62,890 nucleotides of DNA from Enterococcus raffinosus (GTDB taxonomy: Bacteria; Bacillota; Bacilli; Lactobacillales; Enterococcaceae), in assembly GCF_018917525.1 (NCBI RefSeq), contig NZ_JAHLOS010000028.1, positions 1 through 62,890 on the forward strand, given 5' to 3'. The notes beneath the pieces were generated by a model. The model worked only from the letters and a program-made list of their open reading frames with translations, ran no database searches and was not told the origin of the DNA. Positions 1-8,227 of this stretch are shown in pieces (within the stretch, counting starts at the first letter, position 1; every line of letters starts with the position of its first letter). The position numbers and the translations under genes were made by a program.

Positions 1-48
1 CAGGAAGTTCAAAGAAAGTGCCAAGCTAACTATTAATAAAAAAAGCAC

Positions 49-93
49 GCCCATCAATCATCCTTAAGTATACAGGAGGATTGATGGGCTTTT
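49..93. terminator. Bidirectional terminator at the left edge
   Basis: A 16-bp stem with one mismatch (49-64 pairs with 74-89) is followed by a T run on the plus side and preceded by an A run, so it can stop transcription in both directions. It would end the transcript of the minus-strand regulator and of any plus-strand gene entering from outside the window. Confidence 0.8.
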
Positions 94-258
94 AATACAC
101 CTTACTATCTGACGCTTACTGATTTTTTTTAACTACACTCTGCTATATAACGATCATTGATAGTTTCACACTATTGGAGAAATTACGAAAAACCGAATCT
201 ATCAACAGATCCGGCTAGTTACTGTCCTATAAATAAACGACTACTATTCCTTATCATT

Positions 259-1053
259 CTATCCATTCGAAACTAGTGTATGTAGCGCATCGTTTTTCTG
301 AATCCAATCCAACAGTTCTGGATTGATTCGATACCCCTTCCCCCAAAGTGTTTGGATCGCTTTATGGGTCAAATTCGTTTGCTGGAACTTATTTTTGATC
401 CGTGTAATCGTACTGGATAAGGATGCTAGATGTGATTTATTAACCTCTTCATTCCAGATTTGATGGCAAATCGTTTCTCGTGTGACGACTTTATTTCCAG
501 CTTGAATCAAAATGAAGAGAATCTTTGTTTCTGTCTGGGACAAATGATGTAAGACCTCTAAAAATTGATAATTATCTTCTGGTGAAGAGATATTTCTCTG
601 CAAGATGTTAGGTTTAATCAGTGAGACTTTGTCAGAAAATTTAACGTATTTTTGACTTTCGTAAGCTGGTTCTTTGGATTCTTGATGATTTTTCAGTACA
701 TACAAACATTCACGCAGTTCATCCACGGAATCTTCATTGGAGATGATCGCATGCAACATCTCCTCCTCCAAATATTGGTGATCCTTTTCAGTTACCTTTT
801 CTTCTACTTTACGAATAATTCGAATAGAATGATTTTTTATGAGTTGAATGATTCCAATTACTTCTGACTCGCAAAGCGTTTCACTCAAAACGATGTATTG
901 AAAATAGTTAAAAAAATCTAAGGATTCTAATCGACGAAGCGACTGTTCAAATATCCTCGCCGAACAATAGACCTCATAGTTCAATGCTTGCAATTTTTTC
1001 TGTATGGCCTGCTCGGCTAAAATATTTTTTGTCAGAATCAATACCTGATTCAT
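259..1053 (-). CDS. OmpR-type winged-helix regulator with pseudo-receiver domain (paralogue 1 of 4)
   Basis: This 264-residue protein has an N-terminal receiver-like alpha/beta domain (about 1-125, opening MNQVLILTKN) and a C-terminal trans_reg_C winged helix (about 160-255). The place where a response regulator carries its phospho-acceptor Asp, at the end of strand 3, reads IVLSET (S57-E58-T59), and the usual acidic pair after strand 1 is missing, so control by a kinase is unlikely. Three paralogues in this window share the LTKN-LAE opening and the SET motif. The start has a good GGGGAG ribosome binding site. It lies 125 bp downstream of the last gene of the pilus operon and may be co-transcribed. 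Inference: a DNA-binding regulator of the adjacent pilus genes; its signal is unknown. Confidence 0.8.
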   Translation of the reverse strand: MNQVLILTKNILAEQAIQKKLQALNYEVYCSARIFEQSLRRLESLDFFNYFQYIVLSETLCESEVIGIIQLIKNHSIRIIRKVEEKVTEKDHQYLEEEMLHAIISNEDSVDELRECLYVLKNHQESKEPAYESQKYVKFSDKVSLIKPNILQRNISSPEDNYQFLEVLHHLSQTETKILFILIQAGNKVVTRETICHQIWNEEVNKSHLASLSSTITRIKNKFQQTNLTHKAIQTLWGKGYRINPELLDWIQKNDALHTLVSNG

Positions 1054-1178
1054 GATAATCTCCCCTTTTTCTATAAGCCCTATTTATAATGATTCATTTG
1101 ACTGACTGAAGCACTATGTATGTAGAAAGGAGAACGGGAAAGACGACGAATGTACGAGGCTTTCCTATTCTCTAAGTT

Positions 1179-2285
1179 TTATTTGTGATCCTTTCGAGAT
1201 AAAACAGAAACCTTAGGATATTCATACCGTCCCTTGATCTCTTCTAAATCCGGTACATTACTTTGGGCCAATTGATCCACACGGCTTTTCAGCTCTTCAT
1301 AAATACTCATAATCGTTTGACGGGATTCATCGACTTCGCAAGAAATTTCCTTAGCCCGATCATGAATTGTTTGCAATTCGGCTTCAGAATCTTTGACGAT
1401 CCGCTGTGCATCTAATTTCGCTTTTTCTACCATGCGATTGGCTTGGCGACGAGCAGAGATCAAGACCTCTCCAATTTCATGCTGAGATTGAACAGCTTCC
1501 TGCTGAAGCTGGTTATTTTCCTTTTGAAGCGCATGAATTTGTTGCTGCAATTGGGCAATATGTTCACTTTCCAATACAGAATCTTGATGCTTCTGTTCTT
1601 CGATCAGTTGTTGAATTAGTTCTTCTTTTTCTAAAAGAACCTGATCTTTTTCAACAATCAATTGATCCAATTGCGTCACTAGACTTTCTTTTTCTGTCAA
1701 GTCGTTCATCATATGATCAATCTGACGTTCAAAATTCTGAATGTCTTCCTGATGATGATAAGCATCGTCTTTTTGCGTAATTGTTAATTCACGAATTTGC
1801 TGTTGCGCTTCCTGCAAATCATTTTCCAGCTGCTTATACTCTTCAATAGTCGTTTTCAGAGATTCTTCTTCCTCTTTAGCTTTTTCTAATTGCTCCTTCA
1901 AGTATCCTGTTTCTTCATTATTTTGCAGACGTTGAATCTCTTGTTTGTTGCGGCGAACTTCTGCTTCTAATTCTTGAACCTGACGACGATTCTCGGCTTT
2001 TTCTTCACCTGTTCGCAGAAGCGCTTGTTTATATTTTTCGTTTTCTTTGGTTAATCGCTGCTTTTCAAGTACACTTTCTGTGCGTGCCTGTTCTATTTGC
2101 TCTTCTTTTTCTGCTAGTGCCTGTCTTAATTCCGCTACCTCATTGGGGTGAACAGCAGCTGGTTGTTCCATTGGTTTTACATCTGTTGGTTGTTCGGTAA
2201 GCATCACTTCTTCTGGTACAGAATTGATCTCATCGATGATATTCTTGTTAAAAAACCAACCATTCTTTTTTTGTTGTGAAGTCAT
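1179..2285 (-). CDS. Coiled-coil protein with DivIVA-like C-terminus (copy A)
   Basis: A cytoplasmic-looking protein of about 368 residues with no signal peptide or membrane segment. Most of it (about 60-270) is heptad-rich Glu/Gln/Lys coiled coil. The C-terminal stretch (VLISARRQANR, then alternating Ala/Glu/Lys and an SIYEEL segment) resembles the tail of DivIVA/GpsB-like proteins. I chose the ATG at 2285 because AGAGGAG lies just upstream; an earlier ATG at 2309 overlaps the previous stop codon. It is paired with the membrane protein upstream, and the pair is paralogous to the 3079-5435 pair, the C-terminal 90 residues matching best. Inference: a scaffold linked to pilus assembly or septal/peripheral wall sites. 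DivIVA resemblance is by eye only. Confidence 0.7.
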   Translation of the reverse strand: MTSQQKKNGWFFNKNIIDEINSVPEEVMLTEQPTDVKPMEQPAAVHPNEVAELRQALAEKEEQIEQARTESVLEKQRLTKENEKYKQALLRTGEEKAENRRQVQELEAEVRRNKQEIQRLQNNEETGYLKEQLEKAKEEEESLKTTIEEYKQLENDLQEAQQQIRELTITQKDDAYHHQEDIQNFERQIDHMMNDLTEKESLVTQLDQLIVEKDQVLLEKEELIQQLIEEQKHQDSVLESEHIAQLQQQIHALQKENNQLQQEAVQSQHEIGEVLISARRQANRMVEKAKLDAQRIVKDSEAELQTIHDRAKEISCEVDESRQTIMSIYEELKSRVDQLAQSNVPDLEEIKGRYEYPKVSVLSRKDHK

Positions 2286-2301
2286 TTTTTTCTCCTCTTT
2301 T

Positions 2302-3042
2302 CTACTCATCTTCTTGAATCAATGAAAAGTCTGCGTCTGCTTTTTCTCTTGAAAATGTACAGCTGTATGTCTTTTTCTTATTTTTATCGTTCATCAAATT
2401 CATTTGGAAGGTGATCTGATTTAATTTTGTGATTGCTTTGGCTTCTTTAGCGAAGGCTTTAATGTTTTCTTTGATTTGCTCACGATTGTCTTCACTGCCA
2501 GAATCTCCCGCTAACGCGATATTCAAAGTTTGCGTCGGAATATCCAACACAATCAACGTCGTGGATAACCCAAAGTACGGACTGATTTTCGTAGATAAAT
2601 CACTTTCGATCTCGTATTGTTTTTCTCGTTTTTCATCAGAAAACAATTCATTCCATGGATACTCCATCAAGCCAATGCCATTCTTGGGATACGCTTTGAT
2701 GGGCATTTTGTTGATAAGTTGCTTTTGTTCTTTTTTTACGGTGTAGAGCTCGTCTTTTAACTGATTGGTTCGTTCCGTTACGATGTGCAGCTGATCCTCC
2801 ATCTGAAATAGCCCATAGGTGGTTAGTAATAATCCCAGCGCTAAAAAAATCGTTAGGTATAAGAGAGCCGAAACATGCTTTTCTTGTTCTGCTTGTTTGA
2901 CGTATTCCAACTTTCGTTGAAACGACAGCGGTGTATTGGGTGGGACATTGAGTCGCTGTAATTGCACCTTAATAAGCATTCGCCGAAACCAGACAATCAG
3001 TATTATTATGACCAACGCCACACTAATCCAATTTATGATCAA
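2302..3042 (-). CDS. Membrane protein with extracytoplasmic domain (copy A)
   Basis: 246 residues of unknown family. It has an N-terminal hydrophobic helix (about 5-20), a basic linker, a second transmembrane helix (about 60-80), a short coiled coil (about 82-112) and a soluble C-terminal domain with the motif YPKNGIGLMEYPW. It is clearly homologous along its length to the 258-residue protein at 4659-5435: both share the YPK-GIGL-Y-W motif, a PYFG segment, a NI-AFAKEA-AI segment and a final FSRE/YSRE motif. It precedes its coiled-coil partner by 16 bp to the preferred start. Inference: the membrane half of a two-protein module, anchoring the coiled-coil partner at the membrane. I do not recognise a catalytic motif. 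Confidence 0.75.
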   Translation of the reverse strand: MIINWISVALVIIILIVWFRRMLIKVQLQRLNVPPNTPLSFQRKLEYVKQAEQEKHVSALLYLTIFLALGLLLTTYGLFQMEDQLHIVTERTNQLKDELYTVKKEQKQLINKMPIKAYPKNGIGLMEYPWNELFSDEKREKQYEIESDLSTKISPYFGLSTTLIVLDIPTQTLNIALAGDSGSEDNREQIKENIKAFAKEAKAITKLNQITFQMNLMNDKNKKKTYSCTFSREKADADFSLIQEDE

Positions 3043-3078
3043 AATACTTTGTCCTCTTTTCCTAATTTAGTTTCTTGT

Positions 3079-4659
3079 TTAATCAAAATAATCAGATAAT
3101 TTCTGATCCTGCTTCTTTTTCTTTATCTCTTTTAACAGTGTCCCATTCGAGAGCGCTTCTACTTTGAATTCCAAATCATCATAAATAGAGAGGACATTTT
3201 TTCGGGATTCGGAGACTTCAATCAAGATCTTTCTCGCTCGGTTACTGATATTTTCTAATTCCAATTCTGCCGAACTGATCAGTTGCTTCGCCTCTACTTC
3301 GGCTTCTTCAACAGTCCGATTTGCTTGCTTTTTCGCTGAAATCAGTACTTCACCGATTTCCTGTTGCGACTGAACTACTTCTTTTTGGAGCCGTTCATTT
3401 TTATCAATCAAGTCGTCAACTTGTTTCTTAGCTTGAATCAATTCAAGACTTTCTTCGTTGGCTTTCTGTTCCTTCAACTTACTTAACTCGATTTGTGCTT
3501 CCGCCAACTGATTGGCTAAGCGTTCTTTTTCAGCTTCTAGTTGCTCTAAATTGCTCGTCTTCTCTTCCAATTTCGCGATTTCTTCATGAGCATCAAATAA
3601 GGCACTGTTGAGGGCTTCTTTCTCTGTCGTTAGCTGGATCAGTTCTTCATTTGTTTCTTCTTGTATGTGTTCTTCCGGCAGTTGGCCTTGTTCATCGATT
3701 GCCATATGTGATTCCTCCAATGCATGTTTAAGCTTTTGTGCAACCTGCTCCTGTAACTGTTGAATCGTTTGTTTGTATTTCGCGTTTTCTTCCTTGAGTT
3801 GTATTAATTCTATTTGGATTTCTTGTTCTTTTTCTTCAAGCAATTCATCCAACACATCGTTCTCAGCTTGAAGTTCTACCAGTTTTGTCTCATTTTTTTG
3901 ATGGAGGGTATGTAACTGGTGGTAATTTTGTTCCAATTCGCTGTATTGCTTTTTTAGCCGATCAAACCGTTCCAGCTCTTCTTCATGTTCTGTGGTGAGT
4001 TGACCCAGCTTTTTTTCGGTTGCTTCGTTTTCAGTCTGTGCGGCTTGGTAATTCGTTTGATATTCCTTTAACTGTCGTGTGAGTTCTTTTAGTTTAACCG
4101 AATTGGCTTCCTTTCCCGATGTTTCTTTTTTGATTCGATCCGTTGTCTCTGTTAACTCTTTCTGTTTTTCTTTTAGCTCTAGTTGCTTTTCTTCTAACTG
4201 TTGTTGGAGAAGGACAACCTTCGATTCCGCTTTAGTTTTCTCGTCAACTGTTTCGGATAACTTTTCTTGCCACTGGTTATCCCGATCACTTAGTCCTTCC
4301 TCTAAACGGGTTCGTTCAAAAGCTAATTTTTCATTCAATTCTTCCTTTTCCGTTTCTAACTGACGGATACGTGCTTCGGATGATTCTTTTCGGCTCTCTA
4401 AACCCACTTGAACAGAGTTGCTTTCTTGTTGTTCAGATTGAGTAACTTTTTCTTGAACATCTTGTTCATGTTCTTGAACGAATGTTTCAAGTTCCTCTTC
4501 GGAATCCCCTATTTCTTCTCCCCTCTCCAAAGGATCAGAAATGCGAATAGTTTCGTTGTACAGTTCTTCCGCATTCAATTCCTCTTCTGTGATATCATTG
4601 ATGAATTCCTTCAAGGCTTGCGTTGATAGCCATTTTCTCTTTTTCTTGTTCTCTGCCAT
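3079..4659 (-). CDS. Long coiled-coil protein with DivIVA-like C-terminus (copy B)
   Basis: 526 residues, no signal peptide or transmembrane helix. Residues about 65-430 are almost continuous acidic/glutamine-rich coiled coil, followed by a VLISAKKQANR-containing C-terminal segment closely similar to copy A (376-codon frame at 1179). The N-terminus (KKRKWLSTQALKEFI) differs from copy A apart from a short basic-aromatic patch. Its ATG overlaps the stop codon of the upstream membrane gene (TAATG), which implies translational coupling. About 150 residues longer than copy A, the difference being in the coiled coil. Inference: an intracellular rod-like scaffold working with the membrane protein encoded just before it, possibly placing the pilus machinery on the cell surface. 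Confidence 0.75.
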   Translation of the reverse strand: MAENKKKRKWLSTQALKEFINDITEEELNAEELYNETIRISDPLERGEEIGDSEEELETFVQEHEQDVQEKVTQSEQQESNSVQVGLESRKESSEARIRQLETEKEELNEKLAFERTRLEEGLSDRDNQWQEKLSETVDEKTKAESKVVLLQQQLEEKQLELKEKQKELTETTDRIKKETSGKEANSVKLKELTRQLKEYQTNYQAAQTENEATEKKLGQLTTEHEEELERFDRLKKQYSELEQNYHQLHTLHQKNETKLVELQAENDVLDELLEEKEQEIQIELIQLKEENAKYKQTIQQLQEQVAQKLKHALEESHMAIDEQGQLPEEHIQEETNEELIQLTTEKEALNSALFDAHEEIAKLEEKTSNLEQLEAEKERLANQLAEAQIELSKLKEQKANEESLELIQAKKQVDDLIDKNERLQKEVVQSQQEIGEVLISAKKQANRTVEEAEVEAKQLISSAELELENISNRARKILIEVSESRKNVLSIYDDLEFKVEALSNGTLLKEIKKKKQDQKLSDYFD

Positions 4660-5435
4660 TAGCCCTTCCCACCATCATTCTTCAGATTCTTTTCGGAAAC
4701 ATTCTTTTTATTAAAGTCACTCTCACCATTTTCACGGGAATAATTTACATTGTAGATAATGTTCTTTTCCTTGCCCACAGCGATAACCATCCGAACATGG
4801 ATGTCTGTCAATTCATAGATCGCCTCAGCTTCCTTCGCAAAGGCATCAATGTTCTTTTGAACCATTTTCTTACTTATATCGTCATCCGTTTGACCGTTCA
4901 ATTGAAGCGAAAGTGTTTTTGGCACAGCCAATGAAACCGTCGTATCCATAGAACCAAAATAAGGAAACGTCGTTTGAGAAATCGATGCTTCTATTTGTTT
5001 TTGTAAGTCAGAATCTTTAGTTTCTGTAGCTAACTTATCCCACTCATACTTGTTAAGTCCGATTCCCTCTTTTGGATAGTTCTTTAAAGGTATACTGGCA
5101 ATAAGTGCAGTTTGTTGTTTCTCTAATTGAGAAATTCGTTCCTTCATCTCCGTGTTTTGTGTCTTTAGATTCTGTTGATCATCCACTAAAACTAGAAATG
5201 AACCGATAACGAACATTATTCCAAAAACAATCATCAGACACGTAAATAGTAGATAACGAATATGTCGGGCTTGTTCGATCCTTCTTAAATGATTGACCTT
5301 TCGCCGAAATATTGACGTTTGATCGGGTTCTTTTTGAATTTCGGTAAATCGCCTCTCGAATAGAATTCGAACAATCGTTAAACCAAGGGCCAAAGCAACG
5401 AATCCGGCACTGATTACACTTAGTACGACTATCAT
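4659..5435 (-). CDS. Membrane protein with extracytoplasmic domain (copy B)
   Basis: 258 residues. Two hydrophobic helices (about 5-25 and 62-85) are separated by a basic loop, then a short coiled coil and a soluble domain with NYPKEGIGLNKYEW, a PYFG segment and a NIDAFAKEAEAI segment. It is paralogous to the 246-residue protein at 2302-3042. It follows the signal peptidase gene by 28 bp and overlaps the start of the coiled-coil gene. The overall layout (membrane helix, coiled coil, outside domain) is loosely like FtsL/DivIC-type bitopic proteins, but I see no true homology to them. Function unknown; context points to a structural role in pilus biogenesis. Confidence 0.75.
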   Translation of the reverse strand: MIVVLSVISAGFVALALGLTIVRILFERRFTEIQKEPDQTSIFRRKVNHLRRIEQARHIRYLLFTCLMIVFGIMFVIGSFLVLVDDQQNLKTQNTEMKERISQLEKQQTALIASIPLKNYPKEGIGLNKYEWDKLATETKDSDLQKQIEASISQTTFPYFGSMDTTVSLAVPKTLSLQLNGQTDDDISKKMVQKNIDAFAKEAEAIYELTDIHVRMVIAVGKEKNIIYNVNYSRENGESDFNKKNVSEKNLKNDGGKG

Positions 5436-5463
5436 GATTTTTCCTCTAGCAGAATTCTTTTAT

Positions 5464-6042
5464 TCATTCACTGTCCACCTGCTTTCTTATCAATGATGGG
5501 AGTTTGAATTGAACGGTTCCCTCAATGTCTGTCTTTTTGGCAAATCCGAAGGTCCGGCTGTCCTTCGATACATCGATATGATCCCCAGTTGTGAAGTACA
5601 TTCCTTTAGGGATCTTCGTTAATTCTTGAAACTCTTCGGCAACTGCTGGAGAAAGTTGAAACGTATAAGTAGTTTCAAAATCCCCATGTTCACCGATATT
5701 CAATACCATCCGATCATTGCGGATAAACATTGTATCCCCGGGCATACCAATCACACGTTTCACAAATTTTCCGTCTTCGCCTTTAATCGAAAAAGCGATC
5801 ATGTCATAGCGTAGTATCTTGTGCCGCTTTTTGACTAAGACCATGTCTTTTTCTGTCAGAGCCGGACTCATTGACGTGCCAGAGATGGGATGGAAACTAT
5901 ACTCTCTTCGCACTAATTGTCCTGAAACGTACATCACCACGAAGAGTAGTAGTGTCAAAATAGTCAGTACCAGACTTTTCCCAAGGGATCGTTTTGGTGG
6001 ACGTTCCTCTTTTTTCGTTTGACGTGATTGAACAGTTGCCAT
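5464..6042 (-). CDS. Type I signal peptidase in the pilus operon
   Basis: 192 residues. A cytoplasmic basic N-terminus precedes one transmembrane helix (about 23-42). The Ser-Lys dyad is present: S57 in SGTSMSP and K95 in FVKRVIGMPGD. The later box (TGDHIDVSKDSRTFG) is also intact. It should cut signal peptides from exported preproteins, with its active site on the outer face of the membrane. It lies between the wall hydrolase (17 bp) and the first membrane/coiled-coil pair (28 bp). Dedicated signal peptidases are known in some Gram-positive pilus loci, where they may process pilins or act as chaperones; here both catalytic residues are kept, so activity is likely. Confidence 0.92.
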   Translation of the reverse strand: MATVQSRQTKKEERPPKRSLGKSLVLTILTLLLFVVMYVSGQLVRREYSFHPISGTSMSPALTEKDMVLVKKRHKILRYDMIAFSIKGEDGKFVKRVIGMPGDTMFIRNDRMVLNIGEHGDFETTYTFQLSPAVAEEFQELTKIPKGMYFTTGDHIDVSKDSRTFGFAKKTDIEGTVQFKLPSLIRKQVDSE

Positions 6043-6059
6043 AAGTCACGGTGCTCCTT

Positions 6060-8213
6060 TTACTTTGCTTTAATATATGAAACCTGATCTGATGTGGCTA
6101 AAGCATTGTCAATTACTCGATAAGAGATGATTGTTCCACCATAGACATTTCCCTCTGAAATCAAAATCCCTTCTGGACGAACCACTTCAACAAAAGCCAC
6201 ATGACCATAGCGTGAATCAGAACCAGCTACACCAGGCTTAAAAGAAATCAACCAACCTGCCTTTGGTTTTTGACTAACTTCATAGCCAAGTGCCTTCCCT
6301 TTACTTGCCCATTGGCCGCCATTGCCCATATAATCATCGACTGTTTTGCCTAATTGGTTTACTCGATTAAAGGCATACCATGTGCATTGACCAACTGGAT
6401 AAGATCCGGAACTGTTATAATCTACACCGTTGTAATCAGGATATTTCATGCGATTTCGATATTCTTCCGGAATTTCTTCCTTTCCTTTGATAAAGACACC
6501 AGAATTCCCATCTGTAGTCTTTACTTGATCATAGTGAGTCAAATGATAAAGCGCGATGATCGAGTTCAATTTTTGACCATACATGGTATCGGTCGCATAA
6601 GTTCCAGTCAAAGCATTGGTGGTGCGCAGATAATTTTTCGCTTCTGAACGCCAAGTTTGCCTGTAGTAACCATCATTGCCAGAGATACCTCCACGGATTA
6701 GTTGTACGTAATCGCCAAGCGAGGCCGCGTAATTCGGATATTTACGGAATGCGGAATTTATTGAATACAGATCTCCATTTCCACGATCTTCTTGAGTGGA
6801 CATCGAAACAGATTGCCCTTGATAAGTTCCCTTAATTCCAAACAAATTAAAGTTAGGTGAAAGGGACAAGGTACTGGTTCCCGAACCACTTTCCAATAAC
6901 GCTTGGGCAATCATCACGGATGCAAAGACATCATATTCTTGGCCTAACTTCTGAGCATCTTCCGCAATTGTTTCGATAAACTTCTTTGCACTCTCATTTT
7001 CGGTAAAATTCATCGATGCGGGGTACTCTGCCAATACTTGTTTCCCATACTCTGTTAGTGCCGTTTCCGGCAATTCTTGTACTAAGAACTCTTCTTCCAG
7101 ATCAAGAGTTTCGAGAATAACCTGTCGTTGAGTTACTTTCTTTTCTTTCTCTTCCGATTCTTCATTAATTGATGTACGTTCTTTTGTATCTTCTTCAACC
7201 TCTACATCATCAACGGTTAAGTAATAATCATTCCCGATATAGATCCCTAGTACACTATCCTTATCTTTTTTCTTTTGATAAATCAGACTGCCGACGGTAA
7301 TTTCTTCTGGCATTTTTTCTGGTTTCCCTGAAATTTCTAAATCGAATAAGTTCTGATAGATCTCTGTTGCTAATTGTTCCGCGCTATAGGTTTCTTCTTG
7401 TTCGTTTCCAAGCTGCTTAATCCCTTCGTAAATCAAAACCGCGTGATCCTGGTTTTCAAAACTGCTTAACAATGGTAGTTCAAAACCCTTCAGATCCGAC
7501 TGCGCAACTTCTGTTGTCTTCAGTTCACTCGGCAGATTTAAGGTACTTGTTTCCGAAAATGCCTCTGGTGCAGATGGCGCAACGAATGCGTTCGACTGGA
7601 CACTTGTATTATTCGTAGTGGCAGGTGCTGGCTGTGTAGTTGGTGACACAGGTGTTGGCTTCATCGGTTTTGTCGGTTGTTTTGAGCCTTGACTCGTAGA
7701 CGGTTGGGTTGGCTCTATACTACTCGGTGTTGTTTCGCTTGGTTTCGTTTGGCTCGGTTTCGGATTGCTTGGCTTTGTGGAACTGCTCGGCATCGTAGTG
7801 CTCGATGTCGATGTACTACTGGATGTCGAATTGGTTGTACTCGTACTTGTTGAACTAGTACTGGTCGATGAATCCACTGTACTGCTCTCAGTTGGACTCG
7901 TGTCTGACGGTTTTGATGACGACGGAACGGACTCTGAACTGGCAGACGGCTCAGGCAAAGTACTCGACTCTTCTATCGGCTGCGCTGGCTGTTCTTCTAC
8001 TGGTGCAGGACTTTCTGCTTCAGGAACAATGCCTTCCTCGTCAGGTGTTTCACTGCTCTCTGGAATAGTAACGATACTTTCCACAGTGCCCGTTTCTACG
8101 ATTAATGAGGAGTCTTTTGTCAGCTCCCCTGCCTTTAATACGCCGCTACGTATACTGGCGAGTCCTCCGATAAAGACGAGAACCCCACAAACACCTAGTA
8201 CTATTTTTTTCAT
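6060..8213 (-). CDS. Secreted glucosaminidase-CHAP peptidoglycan hydrolase
   Basis: 717 residues. A signal peptide (about 1-30) is followed by a long Ser/Thr/Pro-rich stretch (to about residue 200). A glucosaminidase domain (about 401-560; the SVMIAQALLESGSG segment carries the likely catalytic Glu) cuts the glycan strand. A C-terminal CHAP domain has Cys near 610 in GQCTWYA, His near 670 in YGHVAFV and a following SEGN, and would cut peptide stems. It has no sorting signal or LysM. It starts 14 bp after the sortase stop with a good GGGGAG site. Inference: opens the wall locally so that pili can be anchored. The S/T/P region could be glycosylated or span the wall. Confidence 0.9.
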   Translation of the reverse strand: MKKIVLGVCGVLVFIGGLASIRSGVLKAGELTKDSSLIVETGTVESIVTIPESSETPDEEGIVPEAESPAPVEEQPAQPIEESSTLPEPSASSESVPSSSKPSDTSPTESSTVDSSTSTSSTSTSTTNSTSSSTSTSSTTMPSSSTKPSNPKPSQTKPSETTPSSIEPTQPSTSQGSKQPTKPMKPTPVSPTTQPAPATTNNTSVQSNAFVAPSAPEAFSETSTLNLPSELKTTEVAQSDLKGFELPLLSSFENQDHAVLIYEGIKQLGNEQEETYSAEQLATEIYQNLFDLEISGKPEKMPEEITVGSLIYQKKKDKDSVLGIYIGNDYYLTVDDVEVEEDTKERTSINEESEEKEKKVTQRQVILETLDLEEEFLVQELPETALTEYGKQVLAEYPASMNFTENESAKKFIETIAEDAQKLGQEYDVFASVMIAQALLESGSGTSTLSLSPNFNLFGIKGTYQGQSVSMSTQEDRGNGDLYSINSAFRKYPNYAASLGDYVQLIRGGISGNDGYYRQTWRSEAKNYLRTTNALTGTYATDTMYGQKLNSIIALYHLTHYDQVKTTDGNSGVFIKGKEEIPEEYRNRMKYPDYNGVDYNSSGSYPVGQCTWYAFNRVNQLGKTVDDYMGNGGQWASKGKALGYEVSQKPKAGWLISFKPGVAGSDSRYGHVAFVEVVRPEGILISEGNVYGGTIISYRVIDNALATSDQVSYIKAK

Positions 8214-8227
8214 GAACGTCTCCCCTT

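Noticed and set aside
1130-1174. Terminator between the pilus operon and regulator 1
   Set aside because: The stem has two wobble positions and a long loop, and no T run follows on the minus strand; read-through into the regulator seems just as likely.
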